A stretch of DNA of 21,488 nt from a virus: positions 1 through 21,488 of IMG/VR virus record IMGVR_UViG_3300014720_001565, one strand, 5' to 3'. Of the stretch, positions 13,369 through 20,626 are shown in pieces. The notes beneath the pieces are model-generated. The model was given only the letters and a program-made list of their open reading frames with translations. It was not told where the DNA came from and ran no database searches. The translations under genes were made by a program, and so were the position numbers. How positions within the stretch are numbered: position 1 is the stretch's first letter; each line of letters begins with the position of its first letter.

Positions 13369-13440
13369 TAGCACTAACGGGAATCGAACCCGTCTTTCCG
13401 CCGTGAAAGGGCGATGTCCTAACCGATAGACGATAGTGCC
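13369..13440 (-). tRNA. tRNA-Glu (TTC)
   Basis: Acceptor GGCACTA/TAGTGCT with a G-U first pair, anticodon loop CTTTCAC giving TTC, T-arm GGGTTCGATTCCC. CCA is not encoded. It lies 1 base from tRNA-Thr and 3 bases after the HNH stop, so it is probably cut from a shared transcript. Confidence 0.93.
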
Positions 13441-13443
13441 AAA

Positions 13444-13782
13444 TTAAATATTTATAGACCTCATGTAGGTTCTATGCCTATGACAATTTGAACAAACCAA
13501 TTCGCATTTTGGAATTTCTTCCAACAACTGAGACATGGTTCCATTTCTAACTATTTGATTAATACCAGACTTTTTTATACCTCTAACATGATCAAAATCT
13601 AACATGTGTGGCGGATAGGAAACATTACAATCTGGACAGACAGAATTATTTAACTTATAGTTTAAAACATATAAGTTTCTTTCGTTTCTTTTATCCTTAC
13701 TTCTTTTTATGGTTATGGCTGTATTTCTTTCATACCAGGCTTTCTTTGCAGCCTTTTCCTTAGCAGGATCTTTATATGGCAT
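13444..13782 (-). CDS. HNH endonuclease (copy 2), tRNA-adjacent
   Basis: 112 aa. The ATG at 13782 is chosen because AAAGGAG lies 5 bases upstream; the longer frame from 13857 would run through tRNA-Asp. Basic N-terminus (MPYKDPAKEKAAKKAWYERN), then Cys49/Cys52 (CPDC), LDFDH (61-65) and LVCSNCHRHRTY (95-106) with Cys97, Cys100 and His101. It shares DFDH and CSNCHR with the HNH at 11287-11562. Position between tRNA-Asp and tRNA-Glu is typical of free-standing homing endonucleases. The target site is not known. Confidence 0.85.
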   Translation of the reverse strand: MPYKDPAKEKAAKKAWYERNTAITIKRSKDKRNERNLYVLNYKLNNSVCPDCNVSYPPHMLDFDHVRGIKKSGINQIVRNGTMSQLLEEIPKCELVCSNCHRHRTYMRSINI

Positions 13783-13798
13783 ATTAACTCCTTTCAAG

Positions 13799-13872
13799 CG
13801 ATCCGTATGGAACTCGAATCCATGACCTCTACCGTGACAGGGTAGCGTTCTAACCAACTGAACTAACGGACC
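13799..13872 (-). tRNA. tRNA-Asp (GTC)
   Basis: Acceptor GGTCCGT/ACGGATC with discriminator G, anticodon stem CTACC/GGTAG and a CTGTCAC loop giving GTC, T-arm ATGGATTCGAGTTCCAT. The 5' end is 9 bases after a TATACT box (13882-13887), so it has its own promoter. CCA is not encoded. Confidence 0.93.
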
Positions 13873-13881
13873 AACCCTTAT

Positions 13882-13887
13882 AGTATA
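13882..13887 (-). promoter_or_regulatory. -10 promoter for tRNA-Asp unit
   Basis: Minus-strand TATACT abuts the DoxX-like stop and lies 9 bases before the tRNA-Asp 5' end. It would drive tRNA-Asp, HNH, tRNA-Glu and tRNA-Thr. Confidence 0.45.
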
Positions 13888-14250
13888 TTACAAAGTTGTA
13901 ATTAATACAAGGACCATACCAAGCAGTGAAAGATTTTTGAAGAATGAAATTCTATCCATTTGTTTGGCATTTGGATCATTAATCTGCCAATAATTATGAA
14001 ATAGAATACATGTCAAAAATAAAAAGACTGCCAAGGAAATTAATGCTGCCATTTCCCAAATTCCCAGTATAAATAGAATTGGTGCTACAATTAACACTAA
14101 TCCTGAAACAACTACTCCAAGTTCTGCTAAAGGCATTCCCTTAGATCTTGCATAAACAACATTTACATCTTTATACTGAAAGTGTGATCTTCCAGCATCT
14201 AAAAACAAAGCACCAAAAAGAACTTTGCCTATTATTGCTATGATTTCCAT
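13888..14250 (-). CDS. DoxX-like membrane protein
   Basis: 120 aa with four predicted membrane helices (about 3-16, 46-64, 67-85 and 102-119). The N-terminal IGKVLFGALFLDAGRSHF section with its Arg-Ser-His is the DoxX/DoxD signature. Family members associate with redox or membrane-damage functions but the role in phages is not known. An AAAGGAGATAAT site precedes the ATG. It lies between tRNA-Asn and tRNA-Asp. Confidence 0.65.
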   Translation of the reverse strand: MEIIAIIGKVLFGALFLDAGRSHFQYKDVNVVYARSKGMPLAELGVVVSGLVLIVAPILFILGIWEMAALISLAVFLFLTCILFHNYWQINDPNAKQMDRISFFKNLSLLGMVLVLITTL

Positions 14251-14280
14251 ATTATCTCCTTTTGAAACATATCTGTTTCG

Positions 14281-14353
14281 CTGGTCTGGTAGGACTCGAA
14301 CCTACGACCTAGGCATTAACAGTGCCCCGTTCTGCCAACTGAACTACAGACCA
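14281..14353 (-). tRNA. tRNA-Asn (GTT)
   Basis: Acceptor TGGTCTG/CAGACCA with discriminator G, anticodon loop CTGTTAA giving GTT, T-arm GTAGGTTCGAGTCCTAC. The first 10 bases of the tRNA overlap the last codons and TAG stop of the subtilase gene on the same strand. CCA is not encoded. Confidence 0.93.
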
Positions 14354-15690
14354 AGACTCTTGCATAACGCAGACCTACTCTTAGAAGAGCAAATTACCTT
14401 AACCTTTTTTAAGATATCAGAATTTTGCTTCTTAACAAGTTCTAGTTCTTTCATTAATGCATCTTGCTTATTAACCAATGTAGAATTTATTTTATTAGTA
14501 TCTTCTATCTGATTGATTAAATCTTCTACTACATTTTTACTTTTTACATTTTCAATTTTTGTAATTGAAAGTTCTAATTTTAATGTAGCAATTTCAGACT
14601 TTAAACTATTTAACTCCTGCGAATTTGATAATGTAGAATTAGTTGTAGACTTTTTTTCTACTACTTTATTAGAATAAGAGTTTGTCTGTAAAGCCTTAAT
14701 ACTACTAGGTATATCTAAAATAGGTAATTGAGAATAAATTAAATCGTCTACGTAATTACTTGATGTCATTAAAGATTTCTTTATTTCATCAAAAGTTGCA
14801 TTTGGCTTTACTTGTTTTAAAATAGCAACAGCACCTGCAACTACTGGTGCAGCAGAAGATGTTCCTCCGCCAATCCAATAGCCATCTGAATTAGCACTAG
14901 CCCCTAAAACTGTTGCTGGCGCAATGACAGAGATCTCTTTAGATATATCAGAGTAAGATTCTATAGATCCACTTTCATTTGTAGCACCCACGGCAATTGC
15001 ATGCTCGTTACATGCTGGAAACATTATCTTAGTAAATCCGCCATTATTACCAGCAGCAGCAATAAATGGAATATTGTTATCCCTTAACTTTTTAAGTCTT
15101 TGCGAGATATCGGTTATATTAGGGCAATAGTTAGGATTATTTCTATCACCTAAAGAACCAAGACCAAAACTTCCGTTAACAGCAGCAATGTTATATTTAT
15201 CCTTAATTGACAAAATCCAATCAAGTGCTAAAAGAATTCCCTCGTGATGTCCTGAATTATTATTTATAGAAATTAATTTAGCATCTGGAGCAATTCCTCC
15301 TGGGAAAATACCAGGTAACTTATTTCCAGCAGCAATAGATCCTACTAAAGTTCCGTGTTCTAAAGTTCTACCAGATGGCTCTTTGACTGCTGCACCAGCA
15401 GCAACTCCAGACTTCTTATAATATTCGCCACACTTTTCTCTTGATGAACAATATCCATCAATTACACGATCTTTAAAGGCTGGACTAGAAAGCAAAAATC
15501 CATCATCAATAATAACTATGACCTGACCTTTGCCTGTATATCCCATCTTATGCGCTTCTGGCAATCCAATCAAAGCATGAGACCTATTTGTTTTTTCAAT
15601 TTGTGATTGATCAACAACGGGCTGATTTGCATATGACGGAATTACATTTAATCCAACTAATGCAATTAAAACAACAATAATTTTTTTCAT
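14344..15690 (-). CDS. Secreted subtilase (S8) with coiled-coil tail
   Basis: 448 aa from the ATG at 15690, which shares bases with the stop of the gene upstream (ATGA) and follows AAGGA by about 10 bases. The longer frame adds 17 residues without signal. The N-terminal signal peptide (MKKIIVVLIALVGLNVIPSYA) is likely cut before NQ. The triad is Asp62 (VIIDDG), His112 (LEHGTLVGS) and Ser278 (GGGTSSAAP), with oxyanion Asn215 (AAAGNNGG). After the catalytic domain (about 45-325) comes a long heptad-rich coiled coil (about 355-430) and a short C-terminal end with two Cys. It may cut host surface proteins or mature phage structures; the target is unknown. Confidence 0.85.
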   Translation of the reverse strand: MKKIIVVLIALVGLNVIPSYANQPVVDQSQIEKTNRSHALIGLPEAHKMGYTGKGQVIVIIDDGFLLSSPAFKDRVIDGYCSSREKCGEYYKKSGVAAGAAVKEPSGRTLEHGTLVGSIAAGNKLPGIFPGGIAPDAKLISINNNSGHHEGILLALDWILSIKDKYNIAAVNGSFGLGSLGDRNNPNYCPNITDISQRLKKLRDNNIPFIAAAGNNGGFTKIMFPACNEHAIAVGATNESGSIESYSDISKEISVIAPATVLGASANSDGYWIGGGTSSAAPVVAGAVAILKQVKPNATFDEIKKSLMTSSNYVDDLIYSQLPILDIPSSIKALQTNSYSNKVVEKKSTTNSTLSNSQELNSLKSEIATLKLELSITKIENVKSKNVVEDLINQIEDTNKINSTLVNKQDALMKELELVKKQNSDILKKVKVICSSKSRSALCKSLGL

Positions 15691-15893
15691 GAAATAAATA
15701 TCCTTAGTACGTGCTCGCATGGGTCGCCTCCTGCTTCCCATTCTTCTAACTCTTCTTCACTCATATATTGCATGCCACCATCGTGCGTGTGGCAATAAGG
15801 TTCGCTTATCCAGCCTCTCTCGATACCGTTAGATAACCAGATGCCAAATTCCTGCTCCTCTGGAGACAGATCTTCCATACCCATATGATTCAT
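15687..15893 (-). CDS. Small acidic phage protein (68 aa)
   Basis: 68 aa, Glu/Asp-rich. PYCHTHDGGMQYMSEEELEE and GGDPCEHVLRIFI are conserved-looking sections I associate with a small actinophage family; Cys34/His35/His37 and Cys59/His61 could bind zinc. The function is unknown. The ATG at 15893 is 6 bases after a TATACT box, so it should be leaderless; the ATG at 15884 is an alternative. It leads the subtilase unit. Confidence 0.65.
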   Translation of the reverse strand: MNHMGMEDLSPEEQEFGIWLSNGIERGWISEPYCHTHDGGMQYMSEEELEEWEAGGDPCEHVLRIFIS

Positions 15894-15899
15894 ATAATT

Positions 15900-15905
15900 A
15901 GTATA
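15900..15905 (-). promoter_or_regulatory. -10 promoter, leaderless (gene at 15893)
   Basis: Minus-strand TATACT ends 6 bases before the ATG at 15893, with no ribosome site. It lies just before the stop of the Ntn hydrolase gene. Confidence 0.6.
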
Positions 15906-15908
15906 CCC

Positions 15909-16442
15909 TTAAATGCTTAGGATGTCAACTGGACCTTTGCAAGATGTTGAATGAGCAATAGCAGCATTAACCGCAGTTACTGCTCTTTTTCTTGCATCTT
16001 TTTGTTTTTGTGTAGAATATAATGAGCCTAATGCTAAATCTCCTCCAGATCCCATTGCTAAATAATCTTGTTCGTATTGCGTCAATGACATATCTGCTGC
16101 ATTGTGTTCATATATTTTTCCACGCACACAAATAATCATTCCAAAGTCTGACGAAGAAGATGTATCAACCCACCATCCTTCATAAAAGTTACGTAATGCT
16201 TTTAAAAATTTACTATACATAAACTTATCAATGCTGCCACGACCCTCATAGACTGGCGGTACAAATAAATGTCTTATTCTATCGCCATCCATAGATCCAG
16301 CATATCCAAACATATAACCTTCTTTTTTCCATATCTTAGGACTAGAAGATATATTTATTGTATTTTCATCTGATATTGCACGATCTCCAGCCATCCATAT
16401 TTTATTATTTATTTTATCACGAACAACTGCAATGCAAGTCAT
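15909..16442 (-). CDS. HslV/proteasome-like Ntn hydrolase
   Basis: 177 aa. Removing Met1 would expose Thr2 (MTCIAVVRDK), the N-terminal nucleophile of HslV and proteasome beta subunits. WMAGDRAI (16-23) supplies the Asp and PKIWKK (35-40) the Lys that activates the threonine; FGYAGSMDGDR and AMGSGGDLALG match the other conserved loops. The family forms ring-shaped peptidases that need an ATPase partner, and no hslU-like gene is in the window. It may therefore use a host unfoldase, act alone, or be a non-proteolytic Ntn amidohydrolase. TATACT (16469-16474) and a GAGAGG site precede it. It lies beside the endolysin. Confidence 0.75.
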   Translation of the reverse strand: MTCIAVVRDKINNKIWMAGDRAISDENTINISSSPKIWKKEGYMFGYAGSMDGDRIRHLFVPPVYEGRGSIDKFMYSKFLKALRNFYEGWWVDTSSSSDFGMIICVRGKIYEHNAADMSLTQYEQDYLAMGSGGDLALGSLYSTQKQKDARKRAVTAVNAAIAHSTSCKGPVDILSI

Positions 16443-16468
16443 ATTATGCCTCTCTGTGGTCTATATAA

Positions 16469-16474
16469 AGTATA
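16469..16474 (-). promoter_or_regulatory. Extended -10 promoter for Ntn hydrolase
   Basis: Minus-strand TGCTATACT, 26 bases before the ATG at 16442, with a GAGAGG site in between. This is a led, not leaderless, start. Confidence 0.5.
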
Positions 16475-16498
16475 GCACTAGAAGTATGTTGTTGTCAA

Positions 16499-17080
16499 TT
16501 ATTTAATTGATTGTCCACATGTTGGACACTTCTTAGATTCAGGATTAGGATTAGCACTTGCTTCTGCTACCTTTCCTGCGCTTTTGAATTTAGGACGACC
16601 AAACCCTACTATAGAAATTTGTACACCCTTTTTATTCTTCTTGTAGGCACGAAGTTTCTTTACGACTTCCCCACCATTACGTTGAGATTTTTTTGGGTCT
16701 CCTGATGTATTTCCTTCTATGCACCATACAGTTCCATCTTCATTATCTTTAATAACAATACCAACATGGCTAATTCTATCTACACCGTCGCCAGGAAAAT
16801 CAAAGTATGCAATGTCGCCTGGATCTGGATCTGCAATTTGTGCATCTAGCCATTTTCCAGACTTCTTAAATGCTGCTGCACCGCCTGGAGTATAAACAGT
16901 ATTAGGAACTTTAACTCCTGCTTTATCAGCACACCACATTACGAAAGATCCGCACCATGGTTGGAAGTTAGCCTTAGTAAAAGCACCATACTTGGTCTCA
17001 TTATCTTTAGGGCCTTCAATATAGCCAATTTCTTCTTTGGCTATTTCAATTAACTTTTCTGCTGTTCCCATTTCTGCCAT
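16499..17080 (-). CDS. CHAP-domain endolysin
   Basis: 193 aa. The CHAP domain cuts peptidoglycan peptide or cross-bridge amide bonds. The catalytic Cys43 (PWCGSFVMWC) and His105 (ISHVGIV) are present, with Glu122/Asn124 (CIEGNTS) as the third partners. The C-terminus carries a short CPTCGQSIK element (one CxxC) instead of a recognisable wall-binding domain. There is no signal peptide, so release needs a holin, and two membrane-protein genes lie upstream. The ATG follows AAGGA by 7 bases and comes 3 bases after the upstream stop. Confidence 0.88.
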   Translation of the reverse strand: MAEMGTAEKLIEIAKEEIGYIEGPKDNETKYGAFTKANFQPWCGSFVMWCADKAGVKVPNTVYTPGGAAAFKKSGKWLDAQIADPDPGDIAYFDFPGDGVDRISHVGIVIKDNEDGTVWCIEGNTSGDPKKSQRNGGEVVKKLRAYKKNKKGVQISIVGFGRPKFKSAGKVAEASANPNPESKKCPTCGQSIK

Positions 17081-17082
17081 GA

Positions 17083-17472
17083 TTAATCCTTATCCCACTC
17101 TTCATCAATTTCTTGTTCTTCTGGCATTTGTGAATTATCTTTACCAGCAGGAACTTCTTCTTCAACTACCGCTTCAGTTGCAGGGACTTCTTCTGTTGTA
17201 GTTTCAAAACTAACTGGCGCTACTTCATTTCCGCCACTCTTTCCAATAAGTAAACCAGCGAGGGTACCAGTAATAAATGTAGCAACACTACCAAGTACAT
17301 TAAAGAACATCTTATCATTTTCAGATTGTGCATTTACTGGTTGTGTTACAAATATAAGAGCATATAGAATGCCCATTGCTGTAAAAAATAGAATCGCACC
17401 TAATGTTATTCCAAGAATAAACTTTAGTCGTGCATCCAGTTCTGCTGGAGTGTACTTAATTTTCTGTGACAC
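17083..17472 (-). CDS. Two-helix membrane protein, candidate holin
   Basis: 129 aa from the GTG at 17472, chosen because GGAAGGAAA lies just upstream and it begins 2 bases after the lipoprotein stop; the longer frame would overlap that gene. Two membrane helices (about 17-42 and 56-77) are joined by a short loop, followed by a long Glu-rich tail (about 88-129). The size, helices and position next to the endolysin suggest a holin; the acidic tail may regulate timing. The alternative is an unrelated membrane protein of the lysis region. Confidence 0.6.
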   Translation of the reverse strand: MSQKIKYTPAELDARLKFILGITLGAILFFTAMGILYALIFVTQPVNAQSENDKMFFNVLGSVATFITGTLAGLLIGKSGGNEVAPVSFETTTEEVPATEAVVEEEVPAGKDNSQMPEEQEIDEEWDKD

Positions 17473-17473
17473 T

Positions 17474-17794
17474 TTAGTTTCCTTCCGATACTTCATCAAC
17501 CATGTCGTTGATGTCATCCACATTCTCTGGCGCTGGTGCGTCATTTGTCTCTTCTATTATATCAGAAGTTATCTCTTCTGTAGTATCTTGCGATATTTTT
17601 TCTTCAGAAGTTGGGTCGAATCCTAATAAATCTGTTGTACATTGTCCAGTTACCTCGCATAAAGGAGGCACACATTCTTTAGTACCAAAATTTGCTGGGT
17701 CTTGACATGGATATCTATAATGTCCATCATACCCGCATGCTGTCAAACCAAGAGCAATAAAAATAGCAGAAATAACAGAAATAACAATCTTCAT
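17474..17794 (-). CDS. Lipoprotein, Cys-rich
   Basis: 106 aa. The N-terminal signal (MKIVISVISAIFIALGLTAC) ends in the lipobox LTAC with Cys20 lipidated. The next 33 residues hold four more Cys (YRYPCQDP, KECVPP, LCEVTGQC), probably two disulfides, and then an acidic low-complexity tail. Related lipoproteins occur in actinophage genomes; surface-exposed phage lipoproteins often block superinfection, but that role is inferred here. TATAAT lies 6 bases before the ATG, so the mRNA is leaderless. Confidence 0.75.
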   Translation of the reverse strand: MKIVISVISAIFIALGLTACGYDGHYRYPCQDPANFGTKECVPPLCEVTGQCTTDLLGFDPTSEEKISQDTTEEITSDIIEETNDAPAPENVDDINDMVDEVSEGN

Positions 17795-17800
17795 ATTGCC

Positions 17801-17806
17801 ATTATA
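17801..17806 (-). promoter_or_regulatory. -10 promoter, leaderless (lipoprotein)
   Basis: TATAAT on the minus strand, then 6 bases to the ATG at 17794. It fills the gap behind the gene at 17807-18016 and drives the lipoprotein, holin-like and endolysin genes. Confidence 0.65.
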
Positions 17807-18016
17807 CTATTCTTTTTCTTCACGAAGCGGGATGGTGATAAGCCATAGGGCTATTGATATTAATGTGGCTACCCCCACTACCTGCTGGGCGGTACCTGTA
17901 AGGGTAAGCCAAGCAATAAAAAAGCCAAGGATGGTAAATATTTGGGCTATGCTCTCAATAATGGCAGATTTAAACCACTTTAAGAGTCCTCTAACTACCT
18001 TCTTAATCATGTTCAT
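17807..18016 (-). CDS. Small two-helix membrane protein, possible holin
   Basis: 69 aa. A basic N-terminus (MNMIKKVVRG), then two membrane helices (about 19-39 and 45-64) with a Gly/Gln turn, and a charged tail (LREEKE). This is a compact holin-like layout and it lies in the lysis region, though the gene at 17083 is a competing holin candidate. AAGGAGG lies 6 bases before the ATG, inside the end of the PA14 gene. Confidence 0.55.
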   Translation of the reverse strand: MNMIKKVVRGLLKWFKSAIIESIAQIFTILGFFIAWLTLTGTAQQVVGVATLISIALWLITIPLREEKE

Positions 18017-18017
18017 A

Positions 18018-20552
18018 TTATAACCTCCTTAGTGACATAACTGAACTAACTATATTAGATACTATAATTACTGGAATAACCACTTCTTGAACCTTTTCTC
18101 TTTGGTCATCCGTCATATCTTTACCCCATTCTGATGGGTCTAAAACCTTTTCAAGATCTACATTTAAAATTGCACCAATTGGATCTGCTAAAAATTGATC
18201 TGTCTGAATCTCAGTAATAGCGTCTGCTAATGTATATGGCATTGGAGCATCTACATTTTCTGCAGCCTTTTCTTCAAATGTTATTATTGCTACAGCAATA
18301 GCCAAATTTTCTTTTGCAGTTTCTCCAAGTTTAAGAATATCATCTACACTAACTCCAAAACCTTTAGCAACTTCTATCTTTGCCTCTGTAGATAAGGCAG
18401 ATAAGGTTTGTCCAACAGCATACATTTGTTCTTTATTTAATTCAATAACTTTATTATCCTTACTTGTTAGGTTTGATATTACTCTTGAAAGATCTTCTGC
18501 AGTACCCTGACCTTTTTCTGGTATTAGTTCTTCTATGTTACTATTGTCTGGTGATGGTTCTTCAGAAGGTTCGGCAGGAGTTGGCTCTGGTTCAGGAGTT
18601 GGCTCTGGATCTGTATCCGTTGGCTGAGGTGAAGGTTCTGGTGAAGGCTCAGGAGTGGGCGAAGGCTCAGGGGATGGAGTTGGCTCTGGTTCATCAGTTG
18701 TATCAGGGCTTGGAGAAGGACTGGGTTCTTCTGGTTCAGTGGGTTCAGGAGTTGGCTCAGGAGTAGGAGTTGCCTCTTCCGTAGGTTCTGGAGTGGGCTC
18801 TGGGGTAGGCTCTGGAGTAGGCTCTGGGGTAGGCTCTGGAGTAGGCTCTGGGGTAGGCTCTGGGGTAGGCTCTGGGGTAGGCTCTGGGGTAGGCTCTGGA
18901 GTAGGCTCTGGGGTAGGCTCTGGGGTAGGCTCTGGGGTAGGGCTAGGTCCTGGACTGGGTTCTGGTGTAGGTTCTGGAGTGGGCTCTGGGGTAGGCTCTG
19001 GGGTAGGCTCTGGCGTTGGTTCAGGGGTAGGCTCTGGCGTTGATTCAGGGGTAGGCTCTGGCGTTGATTCAGGGGTAGGTTCTGGCGTTGATTCAGGGGT
19101 AGGTTCTGGCGTTGATTCAGGGGTAGGTTCTGGCGTAGGCTCTGGGGTTGGTTCAGGTGTGGGTTCAGGCGTAGGCTCTGGGGTTGGTTCAGGTGTGGGT
19201 TCAGGCGTAGGCTCTGGGGTTGGTTCAGGTGTGGGTTCAGGCGTAGGCTCTGGGGTTGGTTCAGGTGTGGGTGTGGGTGTGGGTTCTGGGGTTAGTTTGG
19301 GTTGAGGCTGATTAGCAAGAGCAGCAGCAATGGCTGCAGCAATTCTTTGAGTTTCCTCAAATTGCCATCTTTGTTCATATTCATACCTTGCATTATTAAT
19401 AGCAGTTTGTAAATCTAATATGGCCTGATTATATGCCTCTTCAGAATTTTGTTTAAGAATTAATGCATTTGCTGTATTTGATACAGCATTATTGTGCATA
19501 GTAGTTTTAGTAGAAAGTGTTTGATTATATGTAGTTAAAGTTGAATTGGCTGAATTATATATACTTACTTTTGTATTGTAATCTTGTTGAGCCAAAAACT
19601 GAGCCTCTTGAGCAGCAATAAGTTCTGGTGCTATAATTGGTATTTCTGTGGACAATACAGAACTAGGAATTACCTGCCATCCATTACCAATATTCCATTG
19701 TAAAGATCCGTTGGCCCCTCCTCCATTTTCATACCACCAAACTTCAATTGGAACCCATTCATTACTATCCATATAAAAGCCATTTGGCAATCCGCATTGT
19801 CCGCCACGATCTACCCAATTATTAATTACAGTTAGTCCGTTAATAACTAAAACCATACCATCATCACCACAAGTTCTAAACTGTGGAGTCCAATGCTGTG
19901 TTTGTTTTATGTACCCAGTCCATCTAATTTGATAATCATCATATAATCCTGCGGGGCCTCCAGTTCCAAAATTAAAATTTATTGTAGACCAAGGACCCAT
20001 TGACATAGGCTGTTGACCGCATCCAAAAGGAGGGGATACATTATAATCATTCCAATATGTATAACAATCATATAAAAATGCATTAAGTCCAGGCTGTCCT
20101 GTTATTGGGTATTGAGATTGTACTGAAGCAAGATTTATATTTGCTATATCTAAAACATCTTGTGCATTATTTTTATTTTGCAGAGCCAAATCAGTAGTTA
20201 CCGTTTGTCCATCTACCACAGATTGTGCTAATATTTTTTCTTCAAGTGCCGTTTCTTCTGCCGTAACTGTATTATTGTAGGATTCTAATATACTATCTTT
20301 ATTTTCTTTTGACTCTACCGCTTCATCATACTTATCTTCTGCAATACTTATAAATTCTTGCGTTGGACCCTTATATACTAAATTATTAATATCTTGATTA
20401 AGTTGTTGTATATCTGCATAAGCCTTAGTAAGGGGGTCAGACTGGGCCTGTGAAACGCCCATAAATAACCATCCAAAGGCTAATATTATCACTAGGGGTA
20501 TTCTTAATAATGCGTTTTTAATTTCCCTTCTCCCTTGTGCATTATTACACAA
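18018..20552 (-). CDS. Exported PA14-domain protein with PEPT-repeat stalk
   Basis: Up to 844 aa. Residues 12-36 form a signal peptide, probably cut at VSQA|Q. A coiled-coil helix (about 38-150) leads into a PA14-type beta-barrel (about 155-300) with [10 protein letters not shown], which carries the Asp-Asp pair, and [15 protein letters not shown]14 domains often bind carbohydrate. A second helix (about 305-415) leads to a Pro-Glu-Pro-Thr stalk (about 417-668) and a C-terminal domain (about 672-844) ending in a hydrophobic helix ([18 protein letters not shown]). It may be a surface adhesin or fibre. The start is uncertain: TTG at 20552 is the first start-like codon and there is no ATG before the signal. 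Confidence 0.7.
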   Translation of the reverse strand: MCNNAQGRREIKNALLRIPLVIILAFGWLFMGVSQAQSDPLTKAYADIQQLNQDINNLVYKGPTQEFISIAEDKYDEAVESKENKDSILESYNNTVTAEETALEEKILAQSVVDGQTVTTDLALQNKNNAQDVLDIANINLASVQSQYPITGQPGLNAFLYDCYTYWNDYNVSPPFGCGQQPMSMGPWSTINFNFGTGGPAGLYDDYQIRWTGYIKQTQHWTPQFRTCGDDGMVLVINGLTVINNWVDRGGQCGLPNGFYMDSNEWVPIEVWWYENGGGANGSLQWNIGNGWQVIPSSVLSTEIPIIAPELIAAQEAQFLAQQDYNTKVSIYNSANSTLTTYNQTLSTKTTMHNNAVSNTANALILKQNSEEAYNQAILDLQTAINNARYEYEQRWQFEETQRIAAAIAAALANQPQPKLTPEPTPTPTPEPTPEPTPEPTPEPTPEPTPEPTPEPTPEPTPEPTPEPTPEPTPEPTPESTPEPTPESTPEPTPESTPEPTPESTPEPTPEPTPEPTPEPTPEPTPEPTPEPSPGPSPTPEPTPEPTPEPTPEPTPEPTPEPTPEPTPEPTPEPTPEPTPEPTPEPTPEPTEEATPTPEPTPEPTEPEEPSPSPSPDTTDEPEPTPSPEPSPTPEPSPEPSPQPTDTDPEPTPEPEPTPAEPSEEPSPDNSNIEELIPEKGQGTAEDLSRVISNLTSKDNKVIELNKEQMYAVGQTLSALSTEAKIEVAKGFGVSVDDILKLGETAKENLAIAVAIITFEEKAAENVDAPMPYTLADAITEIQTDQFLADPIGAILNVDLEKVLDPSEWGKDMTDDQREKVQEVVIPVIIVSNIVSSVMSLRRL
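18555..19305 (-). repeat. 12-base PEPT tandem repeat array
   Basis: Tandem 12-base units, each coding Pro-Glu-Pro-Thr on the minus strand, with Ser (PEST) and Ser-Pro variants. Blocks differ by synonymous changes, so the array is hierarchical: a 24-base super-unit at 19021-19140 and a 36-base super-unit at 19141-19248. It keeps frame throughout. Confidence 0.9.
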
Positions 20553-20556
20553 AGTT

Positions 20557-20562
20557 ATTATA
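20557..20562 (-). promoter_or_regulatory. -10 promoter for PA14 gene
   Basis: Minus-strand TATAAT. With a 6-7 base spacing the RNA would start near 20550, just after or within the TTG at 20552, which conflicts with that codon as start. See the finding on this gene. Confidence 0.5.
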
Positions 20563-20583
20563 TCATTTAATTAAATAAGAAAA

Positions 20584-20608
20584 GAGCGGGAGCATATGCA
20601 TCCCGCTC
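20584..20608 (-). terminator. Rho-independent terminator
   Basis: On the minus strand a GAGCGGG/CCCGCTC stem with an A-T pair and inner GCATATGC, followed by TTTTCTTATTT. It ends the Ala-rich gene just before the PA14 promoter. Confidence 0.8.
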
Positions 20609-20626
20609 AAATCTTAAGATATTAGA

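Noticed and set aside
13783-13857. Longer N-terminus of the HNH protein
   Set aside because: It would be read through tRNA-Asp; a strong ribosome site supports the ATG at 13782.
15691-15741. 17-residue N-terminal extension of the subtilase
   Set aside because: The extension is Arg-rich and would hide the signal peptide; the ATG at 15690 overlaps the upstream stop as is usual here.
17473-17544. Longer N-terminus of the holin-like protein
   Set aside because: It would lie inside the lipoprotein gene; the GTG at 17472 has a ribosome site and starts right after that gene.
18655-19305. Plus-strand ORF coding a Gly-Ser-Gly-Val repeat
   Set aside because: It is the complement of the PEPT repeat; a 12-base repeat leaves several frames open and it has no ribosome site or flanking domain.
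18555-19305. CRISPR array
   Set aside because: Repeats are contiguous 12-base coding units without spacers.
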